Positions 1-9,208 of a stretch of DNA of 64,000 nt are shown one piece after another (position 1 is the stretch's first letter; each line of letters begins with the position of its first letter). Source of the DNA: UBA2779 sp965232615. Lineage in GTDB: Bacteria; Spirochaetota; Spirochaetia; DSM-2461. Location of the stretch: positions 1,798,001 to 1,862,000 of the forward strand of contig OZ246985.1 in the NCBI GenBank assembly GCA_965232615.1, given 5' to 3'. The translations under genes and the position numbers were made by a program. The notes beneath the pieces are model-generated. The model was not told the origin of the DNA. It worked only from the letters and a program-made list of their open reading frames with translations, and made no database searches.

Positions 1-276
1 GAACTCTCTGACGAAAAGGTTGTATTTGCGTACAAACGGCTCTCCAGCGTTGAACAGGCATTTCGCTACATAAAGTTGGTGGACTTGAAGCTACGGCCCG
101 TTTATCACCGCCTGGAGGACAGGGTTCGGGCGCATGTATTGGTTTGTATGCTTGCCTACTATGTTGAATGGGAAATGCGGAAACGGATGGCTCCCATTCT
201 CTTTAAAGATGAAGCTTCTGCCATTGAAAGGGAGAAGAAAAAGAAATCCATCGTTTCTCCTTGGGGAATTGGCTAA
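1..276 (+). pseudogene. IS1634-family transposase, 3' fragment
   Basis: The window opens inside a DDE transposase gene, already in frame at base 1. Bases 1-260 match 41763-42022 of the second copy almost base for base. They include the catalytic-region motif VEQAFRYIK (Glu, six residues, Lys) and the helix VLVCMLAYYVEWEMRKRM. At base 261 the copy jumps to sequence equivalent to 42265, so about 242 bp that encode the last ~70 residues in the other copy are missing. The frame then ends after SPWGIG. Similarity to the other copy continues past the stop to about base 328, which probably marks the IS end. The product would lack its C-terminus, so I call it dead. Confidence 0.85.
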
Positions 277-508
277 TTGCTTTCCCTGTATGGAAATATA
301 GTGGTCTTGCGATAAAAACTTCAGTTTAGAGGAAGGCGGCGTGGATGTCTGCGACACCTTTCGCATCCCTAACACGGTCCTGTCGGCTGCTGAAAAAGCA
401 CCAACTCTAAACGACACGAACGGCGTAGACTGATGGGGCTGGATGAGCGGTATGGCCTGAGTGCCAGATGCATTCCTGGGCAGCTATATTATGGATTCCG
501 CCAGGTTT

Positions 509-2524
509 CTAAGAATAAATACTGGTTTCTTCCGCGAACAAATGACACGACACTAAGTGGCTGTCGGAAAATCGAACCTTCGGCGGCGGAGTCGAATCAC
601 AGATATCGTCCAACTTCCGGGGACAGCGGTCGGCGAAGGGACAACCGACATCTTTTTTGGTGGGATTTGGCGGTGAACCTTCCAGTTGTATGACCTCATT
701 CGCGAGGGAGGGTTCCACCTCTGGCACTGATGAGAGGAGGGCCTCTGTGTAGGGATGATGGGGCGGGGAGGTTACCTCTTCCCGGGTGCCAAACTCGCAG
801 ATCCGACCCTGATACATCACCATGATGTAGTCACTCACGTAATTGATAACGTTCAGATCGTGGGAAATAAACATGTAAGCGACACCCGACTCGTACTGTA
901 AATCCACGAGGAGATTCAGCACTGAGGCCTGTACAGATACATCCAGGGCTGAAGTGGGTTCATCGCAGATGACGAGGGAGGGGGTGATGGAGAAGGCCCG
1001 GGCTACCGCAACCCGCTGCATCTCTCCTCCGCTAAGACGGTTAGTCTTCCGTGTGAGATATTCGGCACCCAGATCAACCTTGCGCAAAATATTCACAGCA
1101 CGTTCACGTCGTTCCTTCCGCGACTTGATTCCCAGGAGCCGCTTCATGGGACGGTCAAGAGTCTGTTCCACCGTGAAGGCTGGGTTGAGACTGCGGCCGG
1201 GATTCTGAAAGATAAGCTGTATGTTCTTGAGAACATCGTTGGACCGCTTGCGCCAGGACATCGTAATATCCATGCCGTCAAAGAGGAGTCGCCCGGAGCT
1301 GGGGGTGGTTAATCCGCTCACCATGTGACTGAGTGTGCTTTTCCCACAGCCAGATTCTCCGACAATCCCGAGAACCTTGTCTTTGAACAAAGTCATCTCT
1401 ATGCCGTTTACAGCCCAGATCTTTCTGCGGGAACTCCGAAACTGTTTGTACAGGTTTCGGATTTCTAACAGGGTTTCATCCCTGGTTTTCCTGGCGATGA
1501 TGGCCTCGTCGATCTGGGATGGTTTGAATTTCAGGGTGTCATCGGGAACATCTGGAGCAGAGGCCCGGCTACAGGCGGACAAGTGTCCGTCACCGAAATC
1601 TTTCATCCCATAATCATTCTCGCATCCCGGTACTTTTTTGAGGCAGCGTTCCACGAAAGGGCACCCCGTTTCTTCAGGACTCCGACGCTTGATATACCCA
1701 GGGATGGTATTGAGGCGCCATTCCTCCTTTACAATGCCCTCACGAGGCATGCAGTTCACAAGGGCCCGGGTATAGGGGTGCCTGGGTTTATTGTAAATAG
1801 CCTCATTGACTCCTATTTCCACAATCTCCCCTCTGTACATCACGGCGATACGGTCGGATACCTTGTTGATAACCCCGATGTCATGGGAGATGTAGAGGAT
1901 GGACATGCTAAACCGTTTTCTGAGGTCTTTGACAAGATCCAGGATGGTGGCCTCGGTGGTTACATCCAGCGCCGTGGTCGGTTCGTCCATGATGATGATA
2001 TCGGGCCGACAAAGCAGGGCCATGGCTATGCAGATGCGCTGCTGCATCCCCCCGCTGATCTGATGAGGATAACGCTTGACAATGCCCTCGGGGTCTCCAA
2101 GGTACAGGTCTTTGAGGATTTCGGTGCTGGCCCGGCGGGCTTCGACTCTGGAGTAACCCCTATGGAGTATGGTCGTTTCATCCAACTGACGGCCTAAAGT
2201 GAGGGAAGGGTTCAGCGATGAATAAGGGTATTGGTAGACCATAGTCAGACGGTCTCCCCTGTAGTTCTGGAGTTCCCGGGGGGACTTCTCCAGGAGATTC
2301 TCTCCCTTGAAAAGCACCTCCCCTTCCCGGCTCGCGTTGGGTGCCAGATAGTCCAGGATGGCGTAAGCCAGAGTACTCTTGCCGGAACCGGACTCGCCGA
2401 TAAGGCCCAGGGTTTCATTGGGCTGGAGGCGGAATGACCCCCCCCGGACCGCGGCGACCGATCCAGTCGGTACAGTATAGGTCACATCAAGATTGTTCAC
2501 CTCCAGAAGGATATCATTCTTCAT
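509..2524 (-). CDS. Oligopeptide ABC transporter, fused double ATPase (DppD-DppF type)
   Basis: This cytoplasmic ATPase powers uptake of a peptide-like substrate through the two permeases encoded just upstream. It is 671 residues long, about twice the usual length, because two ATPase units are joined in one chain. The first has Walker A GESGSGKST near residue 42, signature ISGGMQQR and Walker B IIIMDEPTTALD. The second has Walker A GESGCGKST near residue 395, signature LSGGEMQR and Walker B LVICDEPTSALD. Each half ends in the Cys-rich oligopeptide/dipeptide C-terminal region (GCPFVERC and GCPFADRC). In most dpp/opp systems these are two genes. The start overlaps the end of the upstream permease by 11 bp. 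The bound peptide cannot be told from sequence. Confidence 0.93.
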   Translation of the reverse strand: MKNDILLEVNNLDVTYTVPTGSVAAVRGGSFRLQPNETLGLIGESGSGKSTLAYAILDYLAPNASREGEVLFKGENLLEKSPRELQNYRGDRLTMVYQYPYSSLNPSLTLGRQLDETTILHRGYSRVEARRASTEILKDLYLGDPEGIVKRYPHQISGGMQQRICIAMALLCRPDIIIMDEPTTALDVTTEATILDLVKDLRKRFSMSILYISHDIGVINKVSDRIAVMYRGEIVEIGVNEAIYNKPRHPYTRALVNCMPREGIVKEEWRLNTIPGYIKRRSPEETGCPFVERCLKKVPGCENDYGMKDFGDGHLSACSRASAPDVPDDTLKFKPSQIDEAIIARKTRDETLLEIRNLYKQFRSSRRKIWAVNGIEMTLFKDKVLGIVGESGCGKSTLSHMVSGLTTPSSGRLLFDGMDITMSWRKRSNDVLKNIQLIFQNPGRSLNPAFTVEQTLDRPMKRLLGIKSRKERRERAVNILRKVDLGAEYLTRKTNRLSGGEMQRVAVARAFSITPSLVICDEPTSALDVSVQASVLNLLVDLQYESGVAYMFISHDLNVINYVSDYIMVMYQGRICEFGTREEVTSPPHHPYTEALLSSVPEVEPSLANEVIQLEGSPPNPTKKDVGCPFADRCPRKLDDICDSTPPPKVRFSDSHLVSCHLFAEETSIYS

Positions 2525-3344
2525 GGATTAGAACCCTGGAGACAAAATCGGAGACAAGAGAAATAGCGATAACCAGTGAAGCGATGGCCAACGCGGGATA
2601 GAGGACCGTCCATGGCGCGAAAGTCATCAGGGACTTATTCTCGATAACCATCATGCCCCAGTCAGGAGTTGGGGGTTGAAGCCCTACACCGAGGAATCCG
2701 AGGGATGCCACCATCATGATGGAGTAAGCAAACCGGGCTGTGGCCTCCACAATGATGGGGCCGAGAGTGTTCGGTAGGATTTCCACGAACATGATGGCCG
2801 GATGGGATTCGCCCATGAGCCGAGCCGCGTCAACATACTCCACATTCTTGCAGGTGAGCAACGCGCCCCTCGCCACACGGGCCGTGGCCGGAATGTAGGC
2901 AATGGAAACGATGAGTGTGAGACTGATTATGGTGGAATCACCCAGTATGCCCAAAACAACCATGGCCAGCACCAGAGGGGGGATGGCCATGAGAATATCC
3001 ATGATGCGCAGGAAAACTATGTCCAGTAACCCTCCGAAATAACCCGCGGAAAACCCCACAAGGACACCGATAACTGTCGAAAAAAACGAGGTCATCAGGG
3101 CCACCGTCAGGATGGAACGGCTCCCCATGACGATGCGGGCAAGGATGTCCCGGCCCAGGGAATCGGTACCCAACAGATGTCCCCCCACCAAAGGAGCGGT
3201 TATCTGGTGTTCAATATCCATTTCCGAATAGGTGTACTTCGACATCCCTGGACCGAATATGGCAGCCATGATCCAGAAGAACAGAATCGTGATACCGAGA
3301 ACGGCCATCGGATATGAGCGAAGTTGATAGAGGAGGTTCTTCAC
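2514..3344 (-). CDS. Oligopeptide ABC transporter permease (DppC type)
   Basis: An inner-membrane permease of 276 residues, normal for the DppC/OppC family. It has an N-terminal membrane helix after a short cytoplasmic lead, the family segment LLGTDSLGRDILARI near residue 58, and a cytoplasmic EAA-type loop around VDAARLMGESHPAIM that should contact the ATPase. About six membrane helices can be seen. It overlaps the start of the upstream permease-gene end by 4 bp and the downstream ATPase gene by 11 bp, so translation of the operon is probably coupled. Family assignment is firm; the substrate is not known. Confidence 0.93.
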   Translation of the reverse strand: MKNLLYQLRSYPMAVLGITILFFWIMAAIFGPGMSKYTYSEMDIEHQITAPLVGGHLLGTDSLGRDILARIVMGSRSILTVALMTSFFSTVIGVLVGFSAGYFGGLLDIVFLRIMDILMAIPPLVLAMVVLGILGDSTIISLTLIVSIAYIPATARVARGALLTCKNVEYVDAARLMGESHPAIMFVEILPNTLGPIIVEATARFAYSIMMVASLGFLGVGLQPPTPDWGMMVIENKSLMTFAPWTVLYPALAIASLVIAISLVSDFVSRVLIHEE

Positions 3345-4306
3345 AACCCGTCACCCGAGTATCGGATGCGGGGGTTGAGTAGGCTGTAAAACATCTCGGT
3401 GATAAACGTTGAAACCACGAAGATCAAAGTAATGAACAGGACGCAGGCTTCGATAAGCGGCAGATCCCGGGTCTTGATGGCCTGGAGGGTAAGGGAGCCG
3501 AGCCCCGGATAGGCAAAAAGCGATTCCACAACGATCAAACCGCCGAAAAGCCAGCCCATGTTCATACCGATGATGGTGATAGTGGGCAAGAGTGCATTCC
3601 TAAGAGCGTGCCGAAATATCACTATGCTCCTGGGCAGGCCCTTGAGTTCCGCGGCCCGGATGTAGTCCGAGTTCATAACCTGTATCATCGAAGAACGCTG
3701 CATCCGTGAAACGTATCCGAACATGACAATAGTGATGGACAGAGCTGGCAGTACGAGGATCTGGAGATTCTGCCACAGAGTCTGGCCGACCGGAATGATG
3801 CTTGTAATGGGCAAAATCTTGAAGGTGACGGAGAACAGAGAGATCAGCAAAACACCAGAAACAAACTCCGGCAGAGCCATAGTGGCCAAGCCGAAGAATG
3901 ATACGACTGAGTCAGGCCACTTGCCGGCCTTTACCCCGGCAAGAACACCGAAGAAGATGGCGGTTGGAATATAGAACACCAGGGCCGTCAGAGCCAGCAC
4001 CACGGAGTGCCCGACTTTCCTCCATAGAATAGTGTTGATCGGAACACCGCGCATGTATTGCGAGGTGCCCAAATCGCCTCTAAGGAGATTGGCCATCCAG
4101 CTTCCGTACCGAACATGGAATGGATTATCCAATCCCATGGACTCCCGAAGCACCGCCAGAGCTTCCGGAGTAACGCTCTGACCAAGGATGATCTGAGCGA
4201 CATCCCCCGGCATAATCTCGACGAGGAAGAAGATCAACAAGGACATAGCCAGGAGTGTCAGAACCATGAACATCAGTCTTTGAGCAATCTTCTTTAACCA
4301 ACCCAT
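3341..4306 (-). CDS. Oligopeptide ABC transporter permease (DppB type)
   Basis: The second membrane subunit of the importer, 321 residues. The N-terminal helix is followed by the family motif MPGDVAQIILG and by GLDNPFHVRYGSWMANLLRG, typical of DppB/OppB. The EAA-type cytoplasmic loop reads DYIRAAELKGLPRSIVIFRH (near residue 215), and the C-terminal region has the conserved ending LLNPRIRY. The gene starts 7 bp after the stop of the binding-protein gene, so the order is binding protein, DppB, DppC, fused ATPase in one transcription unit. Confidence 0.94.
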   Translation of the reverse strand: MGWLKKIAQRLMFMVLTLLAMSLLIFFLVEIMPGDVAQIILGQSVTPEALAVLRESMGLDNPFHVRYGSWMANLLRGDLGTSQYMRGVPINTILWRKVGHSVVLALTALVFYIPTAIFFGVLAGVKAGKWPDSVVSFFGLATMALPEFVSGVLLISLFSVTFKILPITSIIPVGQTLWQNLQILVLPALSITIVMFGYVSRMQRSSMIQVMNSDYIRAAELKGLPRSIVIFRHALRNALLPTITIIGMNMGWLFGGLIVVESLFAYPGLGSLTLQAIKTRDLPLIEACVLFITLIFVVSTFITEMFYSLLNPRIRYSGDGL

Positions 4307-4313
4307 GCCTCAA

Positions 4314-5837
4314 CTACTTCTCAAGCGTCAAGTACTCGTACTGGGTCATCATGCTGAAAGCCTGTCTGTAATCCTTGATTTCCTTCCTCATGGCAACATA
4401 GTAAGGAACCTGCACGTTGATCAAAGTGCCTTCTTCATAAAAGACTTCCTGGATACGGTCGTAGTACTGTTGTCGCTTCTCGTCATCCATTTCCACAAGG
4501 ATACTGGCCAGTAAGTCATCGACTTCCGCGTTCTTCATGTGGGACTCATTCCATGGACCATCGGACTTGAAGGCCAGCATCAGAAGCATTGATGGATCAA
4601 CACGCGGCGCCCATCCCGTAATGAGCATGGGGGCGTTCATCCAATACTGGGTGAGGTAGACATCGCGGCTGAACCCCTTGAGCTGAATATCGATTCCCGC
4701 CGGGGCCGCCAGTTCCTTCATGGTCTGGGCAATCGCCTGGGTGTAGGGATGATCAGAGCCATAGTAGACCTCCACCGACAGGCCATCGGGATAGCCGGCC
4801 TCGGTCAGGAGTTCCCTGGCCTTGTCGATATTACGCCCTCGAAAGGGAATGTCCTTGTACTGGGGCTGGAAATTCAAGATGGGAACTTCGTTGAAGAAGA
4901 CATCTTCACCGAGGATTCCCTGACAGGCCCTGGCCAGAGTGTCTGGATCCATGGTGTATTTCATGGCCAGACGAACACGATTGTCATCGAAAGGCTCCCG
5001 GTCGGCGGCCAGGGCGACCATACGGTATTCCTGCCATGGTGATACGACAACAAAGCCCTGCTTCTCCAGGCGCTCCTTGTGGATGGCGCTGATGTAGGGG
5101 ACGATATCGGCCTGTCCCGCTTCCAGCATGGCGACACTGGAGTCAATATCGCCAACGAAGTAGTAGATCCACTCGTCGGCCCTGGGCATACCCTCCAGCC
5201 AGTAGTCGGGGTTTTTCACCAGATGAGCCGATTCCTTGGGTACGAATTCTTTCACCATGAAGGGACCGGTGCCCATAGGCGCGGTTTCGCCCAGGTTCGC
5301 GTAATCATACTCCGAAGAGAGGACGCACATGTTATACGCGGTGAAGAGATACATGAACATGGGCCTTATATCGCTCAGGCGGAAAATGATGGTGTAGTCG
5401 TCAGGCGTTTCGATATCCGCGACGATGGAAAAGTCCTGCTTCTGCAAATGACCGATATCCGGGTCCTGGGTTCGTTCGACAGTGAACCGAAGGTCTTCCG
5501 AGGTGAAGGCCGAACCATCGTGGAAGGTGACGCCTTCCCGAAGTTTGAGGGTCCAAACCCGTCCGTCATCGCTGCTCCACTCAGTGGCCAGGCCAGGCAT
5601 CAGGATGTTGCCGTTTGTCGGGTCGAGCTCAACGACGAAGTCGTAAATTGACGCATTAAAAGACGAGGTCTGTCCGTCCCAGACGCCGGGGGTGATGAGG
5701 TTGTGAATCTGTGTAACTTCCCGGATAGTCAGCACTTCACCGGACTCATCAGAACTTTTTGGACTACACGCGCTGAGCGACACGAGTCCAATCATCAAGG
5801 TGAGGACGAGGTGAAAAATATTCCTATATCGTTCCAA
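4314..5837 (-). CDS. Oligopeptide ABC transporter, substrate-binding lipoprotein (SBP family 5)
   Basis: The extracytoplasmic binding protein of the importer. It begins with a lipoprotein signal ending in the lipobox LSAC, so it is likely lipid-anchored. The body has family-5 features: LATEWSSDDGRVWTLKLREG for the strand after the signature region, GVTFHDGSAFTSEDLRFTVE, and the later segment NIDKARELLTEAGYPDG. No ATG gives a full signal peptide. I placed the start at TTG 5837 because a GGAG lies 9 bases upstream; an upstream TTG at 5852 has no ribosome site. It is the first gene of the operon. Confidence 0.92.
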   Translation of the reverse strand: MERYRNIFHLVLTLMIGLVSLSACSPKSSDESGEVLTIREVTQIHNLITPGVWDGQTSSFNASIYDFVVELDPTNGNILMPGLATEWSSDDGRVWTLKLREGVTFHDGSAFTSEDLRFTVERTQDPDIGHLQKQDFSIVADIETPDDYTIIFRLSDIRPMFMYLFTAYNMCVLSSEYDYANLGETAPMGTGPFMVKEFVPKESAHLVKNPDYWLEGMPRADEWIYYFVGDIDSSVAMLEAGQADIVPYISAIHKERLEKQGFVVVSPWQEYRMVALAADREPFDDNRVRLAMKYTMDPDTLARACQGILGEDVFFNEVPILNFQPQYKDIPFRGRNIDKARELLTEAGYPDGLSVEVYYGSDHPYTQAIAQTMKELAAPAGIDIQLKGFSRDVYLTQYWMNAPMLITGWAPRVDPSMLLMLAFKSDGPWNESHMKNAEVDDLLASILVEMDDEKRQQYYDRIQEVFYEEGTLINVQVPYYVAMRKEIKDYRQAFSMMTQYEYLTLEK

Positions 5838-6085
5838 AGTTGTTAACTCCAAATAATAAATATAATGAACACTAACATATAACTGTTTTTAATACAATAC
5901 ATTGACTGCGTACAATCACGAGTGCCAACAACGGTCGGAGTAGAATTGCTGTTTTCCGGCATATTTTTAGAGGTCAACGACTCCAGGTTTTATTCTATCC
6001 TTCATGCAGTATGAATCTTCTTTCAGACTAACGAAAAGTGGTGGATAAGTCTGTCCCAAGTGGCCGTAGCAACGGCATCACCTGA
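5838..6085. other. AT-rich upstream region of the peptide importer operon
   Basis: No gene is visible. On the minus strand this is the 5' region of the peptide-importer operon; TA-rich hexamers occur near 5850-5880 but no convincing paired -35/-10 boxes could be fixed. The stretch ends at the left terminal repeat of the element at 6086. Confidence 0.5.
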
Positions 6086-6389
6086 GGGCACCTCTAATAA
6101 ACCTTATTTCGTTTTGGCTTGATCTTTTTCCTCGCTGCTGCATTGTCAAAATGCTCACGTAATCAGGTGCGTACCGCAGGAGCAAAGCTCCGAGGAACGC
6201 ACCGCCACTATCAGGTGCGTACCGCAGGAGCAAAGCTCCGAGGAACGCACCGCCACTATCAGGTGCGTACCGCAGGAGCAAAGCTCCGAGGAACACACCG
6301 CCACTATCAGGTGCGTACCGCAGGAGCAAAGCTCCGAGGAACACACCGCCATTGCGCCAAATTCTAAAGACGGTTTTTTAGAGGTTGCC
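6086..6389 (+). repeat. Modular inverted-repeat element (copy A) with four 48-bp hairpin units
   Basis: A 304-bp intergenic element. It starts GGGCACCTCTAATAAACC and ends GGTTTTTTAGAGGTTGCC, which are imperfect inverted repeats. Next to the left end is a module found in other copies (GGCTTGATCTTTTTCCTCGC...GTCAAAATGCTCACGTAA). Four tandem 48-bp units start at 6163, 6211, 6259 and 6307. Each can fold into a long hairpin with outer arms GGTGCGT/ACGCACC and inner stem GGAGC-AAA-GCTCC. Units 3 and 4 carry ACACACC in the right arm. Reading frames that run through the repeats are by-products of the 48-bp period (16 codons), not genes. Confidence 0.85.
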
Positions 6390-6420
6390 GTAAGAATGCA
6401 ATTTATAAAGGAGATCGACT

Positions 6421-6605
6421 ATGTTATTCCCCCACTGTCCCAACCCGGTATGTATCAATTTAAGTGCTCCGAAGCAAAAAACTGATTTTCGATACACAGT
6501 TCGTACCACACAGAAGCATTTGGAACGGTCCAGCGCTACATCTGCAATGACTGCAAAAGGACTTATTCCACCCAGACTTTTTCCATCGATTACTATGCGA
6601 AAGAG
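6421..6605 (+). pseudogene. Zinc-ribbon transposase, N-terminal remnant
   Basis: A good ribosome site (AAGGAG, 6 bases before ATG 6421) precedes a short frame starting MLFPHCPNPVCINLS. After about residue 25 the similarity moves to another frame, which reads GTVQRYICNDCKRTYSTQTF then SIDYYAK. This is the paired CPxC/CxxC zinc-ribbon start seen in IS1-like and related DDE transposases. The catalytic domain is absent, because the sequence runs straight into the 3' end of clpC at 6618. It is therefore a frameshifted and truncated leftover beside repeat copy A. I cannot name the exact IS family. Confidence 0.6.
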
Positions 6606-6617
6606 GTGCCCTATTGT

Positions 6618-9137
6618 TTAACTCCCGGTGACGGTGGTTTCATTCGCAACTTTTTTCGTTTTACGCTTATTCCTTCGGCGAAAGCGTATTTTCCCGGACT
6701 GGAGAAGCTCTACGACAACTTTATCCCTGCTCTCAAAACGTCCCTGAAGAATAGCCATGGAAAGAGGATCCTCTATTTCCTTTTGAATAACACGCCAGAG
6801 AGATCTGGCGCCGTAAACCGCATCAAAACCCTTGTCCAACAGGAATTCTTTGACTGCCCTGTCCACTTCAACACTGATGTTTAAATCCTTCAATCGCCCG
6901 GATACTTCTGTCAGCATTAAATCCATAATCTGTAAGACATGATTGTACTCAAGACTGTGAAAAACAACGGTTTCATCTACTCGATTAAGGAATTCCGGTC
7001 TGAAAATCCGTTTGAGTTCCATCATTGCGGAAGATTTTATCTCCGAGTGGGATATCGCTCCATCCCTGCTGGTACTGAATCCAAAACTGCCGCGGCTGAA
7101 TTCTCTGGCGCCAGCATTAGAGGTCATAATCAAAACTGCGTTCCGGAATGACACCTTATGACCAAAGCTGTCCTGCAATTCTCCTTCATCCAGAACCTGT
7201 AAAAGGATATTGAATATATCGGGGTGAGCTTTTTCAATTTCATCAAGAAGAATCACTGAATAGGGACGCTTGCGTATTTTTTCTGTCAGCAATCCTCCCT
7301 CCTCATAACCGACAAATCCCGGAGGAGCTCCAATCAGACGAGATAGATTGTGCTTTTCCATGAAATCCGTCATATCAATCCGAATCAAAGAATCGGAATT
7401 TCCAAAGAGATATTCGGCGAGACTCTTTGCAAGCAGGCTCTTGCCCACACCTGTTGGACCAAGAAAGATAAATGAACCAAGGGGACGGGATGGAGAATTC
7501 AGACCTGTCCGGGATCTGCGTATCAATGATGAAACAGAAGCGATAGCTTCATCCTGGCCAATCACTGTTTTATGGAGTTCATCTTCAATCTGGAGAAGTT
7601 TATCCGATTCATTTTTCATTATTCTAATCATGGGAATGCCCGTATTCTCTGAGACAAGTTCTTGAATGTCTTCTTTTGTAACCTGGTTTTTTACCCTGTC
7701 AAGAGAACTCTCCCATTCATGTTTAACAGCATCAATTCTCGACCTCATTTCTTGAACTCTGTCCCGCATTCTTGCAGCACTTTCATAATCCTGTGCGTCC
7801 ACACAGGAAACTTTTTTATCGCTGAGTAGTCTGCACTTCTCTTCCAGTTCTTTGATTTCCTCAGGAAAAATTCTGTTCTGAAGACTTTTTACAGCTCCAG
7901 CTTCATCAATTAGATCTATGGCTTTGTCAGGAAGATTCCTGTCTGCGACATAACGGTCAGCAAGATCGGCCGCGGCCTGCAAAGCGTCATCGTTGTAGCT
8001 TACCTTGTGAAAATCACCATACTCGCGACTCAGTCCTTTCAATATCTGACAGGTCTCACTGACTGTTGGTTCATTGATGATGATAGGCTGAAACCGTCGT
8101 TCCAGAGCACTGTCTTTCTCAATGTATTTCATATATTCATCAAATGTTGTGGCACCGATGCACTGGAGTTCTCCCCTGCTCAAAGCTGGTTTCAACATAT
8201 TGGAAGCATCAAGTGCTCCTTCCGCAGCACCAGCGCCGATAATTGTGTGAAGTTCATCGATAAAAAGTATGATGTTACTTGTGCTGCTGATTTCTTTAAC
8301 AACTTTCTTTATTCGGCTTTCAAATGCACCTCTGTACTTTGTTCCGGCAATCAATGCAGCCAGATCAAGACTGATAATGCTCTTTTCCAGGAAGACATCA
8401 GGAACATTCCCTTTGACGATTTCCATAGCAAAGCCTTCAACTACAGCTGTTTTACCCACCCCGGGATCACCAATCAGAACTGGATTGTTCTTTTTGCGAC
8501 GAGCCAGTATGCGTATCAGTCTGTTGATTTCCTTCTCCCGACCAATAGCTACACTCAATAAGCCTTTACGGGCCATGTCCGTAAGATCTCTTGAATAGTC
8601 GACCAGGATTTCAAGCCTGGGTTTATTCATTTTGGATATGTTGATTGTTGAAAAACCTGATTTTTCCACTGATATGGATATTTTTCTGCTCTGATTCCGC
8701 TCAAAATAAACTTCTCTTACAACTCTTCTCAAATCATCAATTGAAATATTCTTTGATTCGAAGAATAAACACATGGGACTTCCCTTCTCCAGGACAGCAG
8801 CAAGCAATAAATGCTCCGTACCAATGTACTCATGATTCAGCCTGGCAGCCTCGTTAGCAGAGACATTGAGAAGTGTTTCCACCCTGCTTGAAGGAGAGAT
8901 CTTATTAACCTTGTATGGATTTTTGAGTTGTGGAATGCCAAACATAAGATGTGGAGTAAGAGCTTCGATGCCAATATTCAATTTATCCAGGCATTTGACA
9001 GCCGCACTGTTTTTATCATTGATCATGGCAAGCATAACATGTTCATTCTGGATCTGGTCTGAATGAGATCTCCTTGCTTCTTCCATAGCAAAATCAGCCA
9101 AAATGCGTTTAGCTCGTGGGGTTAAATCCTTGATCAT
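6618..9137 (-). CDS. clpC: ClpC-type AAA+ unfoldase
   Basis: An 839-residue cytoplasmic HSP100 ATPase that unfolds proteins, normally for ClpP. An N-terminal double Clp repeat (residues 1-145) is followed by the first AAA+ domain (Walker A GDPGVGKTA near 225, Walker B IILFIDELH). A middle segment holds a UVR-type motif (DYESAARMRDRVQEM). The second AAA+ domain has Walker A GPTGVGKS, Walker B VILLDEIEKAHPD and an arginine-finger region near FRPEFLNRVDE. The UVR motif and short middle region favour ClpC over ClpB or ClpA. The gene follows lolE by 71 bp and may have its own promoter there. The ribosome site AGGAG lies before the ATG. No clpP is in the window. Confidence 0.9.
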   Translation of the reverse strand: MIKDLTPRAKRILADFAMEEARRSHSDQIQNEHVMLAMINDKNSAAVKCLDKLNIGIEALTPHLMFGIPQLKNPYKVNKISPSSRVETLLNVSANEAARLNHEYIGTEHLLLAAVLEKGSPMCLFFESKNISIDDLRRVVREVYFERNQSRKISISVEKSGFSTINISKMNKPRLEILVDYSRDLTDMARKGLLSVAIGREKEINRLIRILARRKKNNPVLIGDPGVGKTAVVEGFAMEIVKGNVPDVFLEKSIISLDLAALIAGTKYRGAFESRIKKVVKEISSTSNIILFIDELHTIIGAGAAEGALDASNMLKPALSRGELQCIGATTFDEYMKYIEKDSALERRFQPIIINEPTVSETCQILKGLSREYGDFHKVSYNDDALQAAADLADRYVADRNLPDKAIDLIDEAGAVKSLQNRIFPEEIKELEEKCRLLSDKKVSCVDAQDYESAARMRDRVQEMRSRIDAVKHEWESSLDRVKNQVTKEDIQELVSENTGIPMIRIMKNESDKLLQIEDELHKTVIGQDEAIASVSSLIRRSRTGLNSPSRPLGSFIFLGPTGVGKSLLAKSLAEYLFGNSDSLIRIDMTDFMEKHNLSRLIGAPPGFVGYEEGGLLTEKIRKRPYSVILLDEIEKAHPDIFNILLQVLDEGELQDSFGHKVSFRNAVLIMTSNAGAREFSRGSFGFSTSRDGAISHSEIKSSAMMELKRIFRPEFLNRVDETVVFHSLEYNHVLQIMDLMLTEVSGRLKDLNISVEVDRAVKEFLLDKGFDAVYGARSLWRVIQKEIEDPLSMAILQGRFESRDKVVVELLQSGKIRFRRRNKRKTKKVANETTVTGS

Positions 9138-9156
9138 GTAAATCTCCTGCTTGTAA

Positions 9157-9162
9157 ATTATA
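9157..9162 (-). promoter_or_regulatory. Possible -10 box of clpC
   Basis: Read on the minus strand, a perfect TATAAT sits 19 bases before the clpC start codon, in the 71-bp gap after lolE. No good -35 box lies 16-18 bases upstream. The 5' leader would be very short but would still contain the AGGAG ribosome site. This is a weak call; read-through from the lol genes is the alternative. Confidence 0.3.
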
Positions 9163-9208
9163 CTGTTCTGTCAGATAAATGCTACTGAAATCAGACAGAG
9201 AACTGGAA

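Noticed and set aside
6163..6354. A CRISPR array
   Set aside because: The 48-bp units follow each other with no unique spacers, and no cas gene is present.
6078..6367. Repeat-containing frames on both strands across repeat copy A
   Set aside because: The 48-bp period keeps frames open by chance; no evidence of translation.
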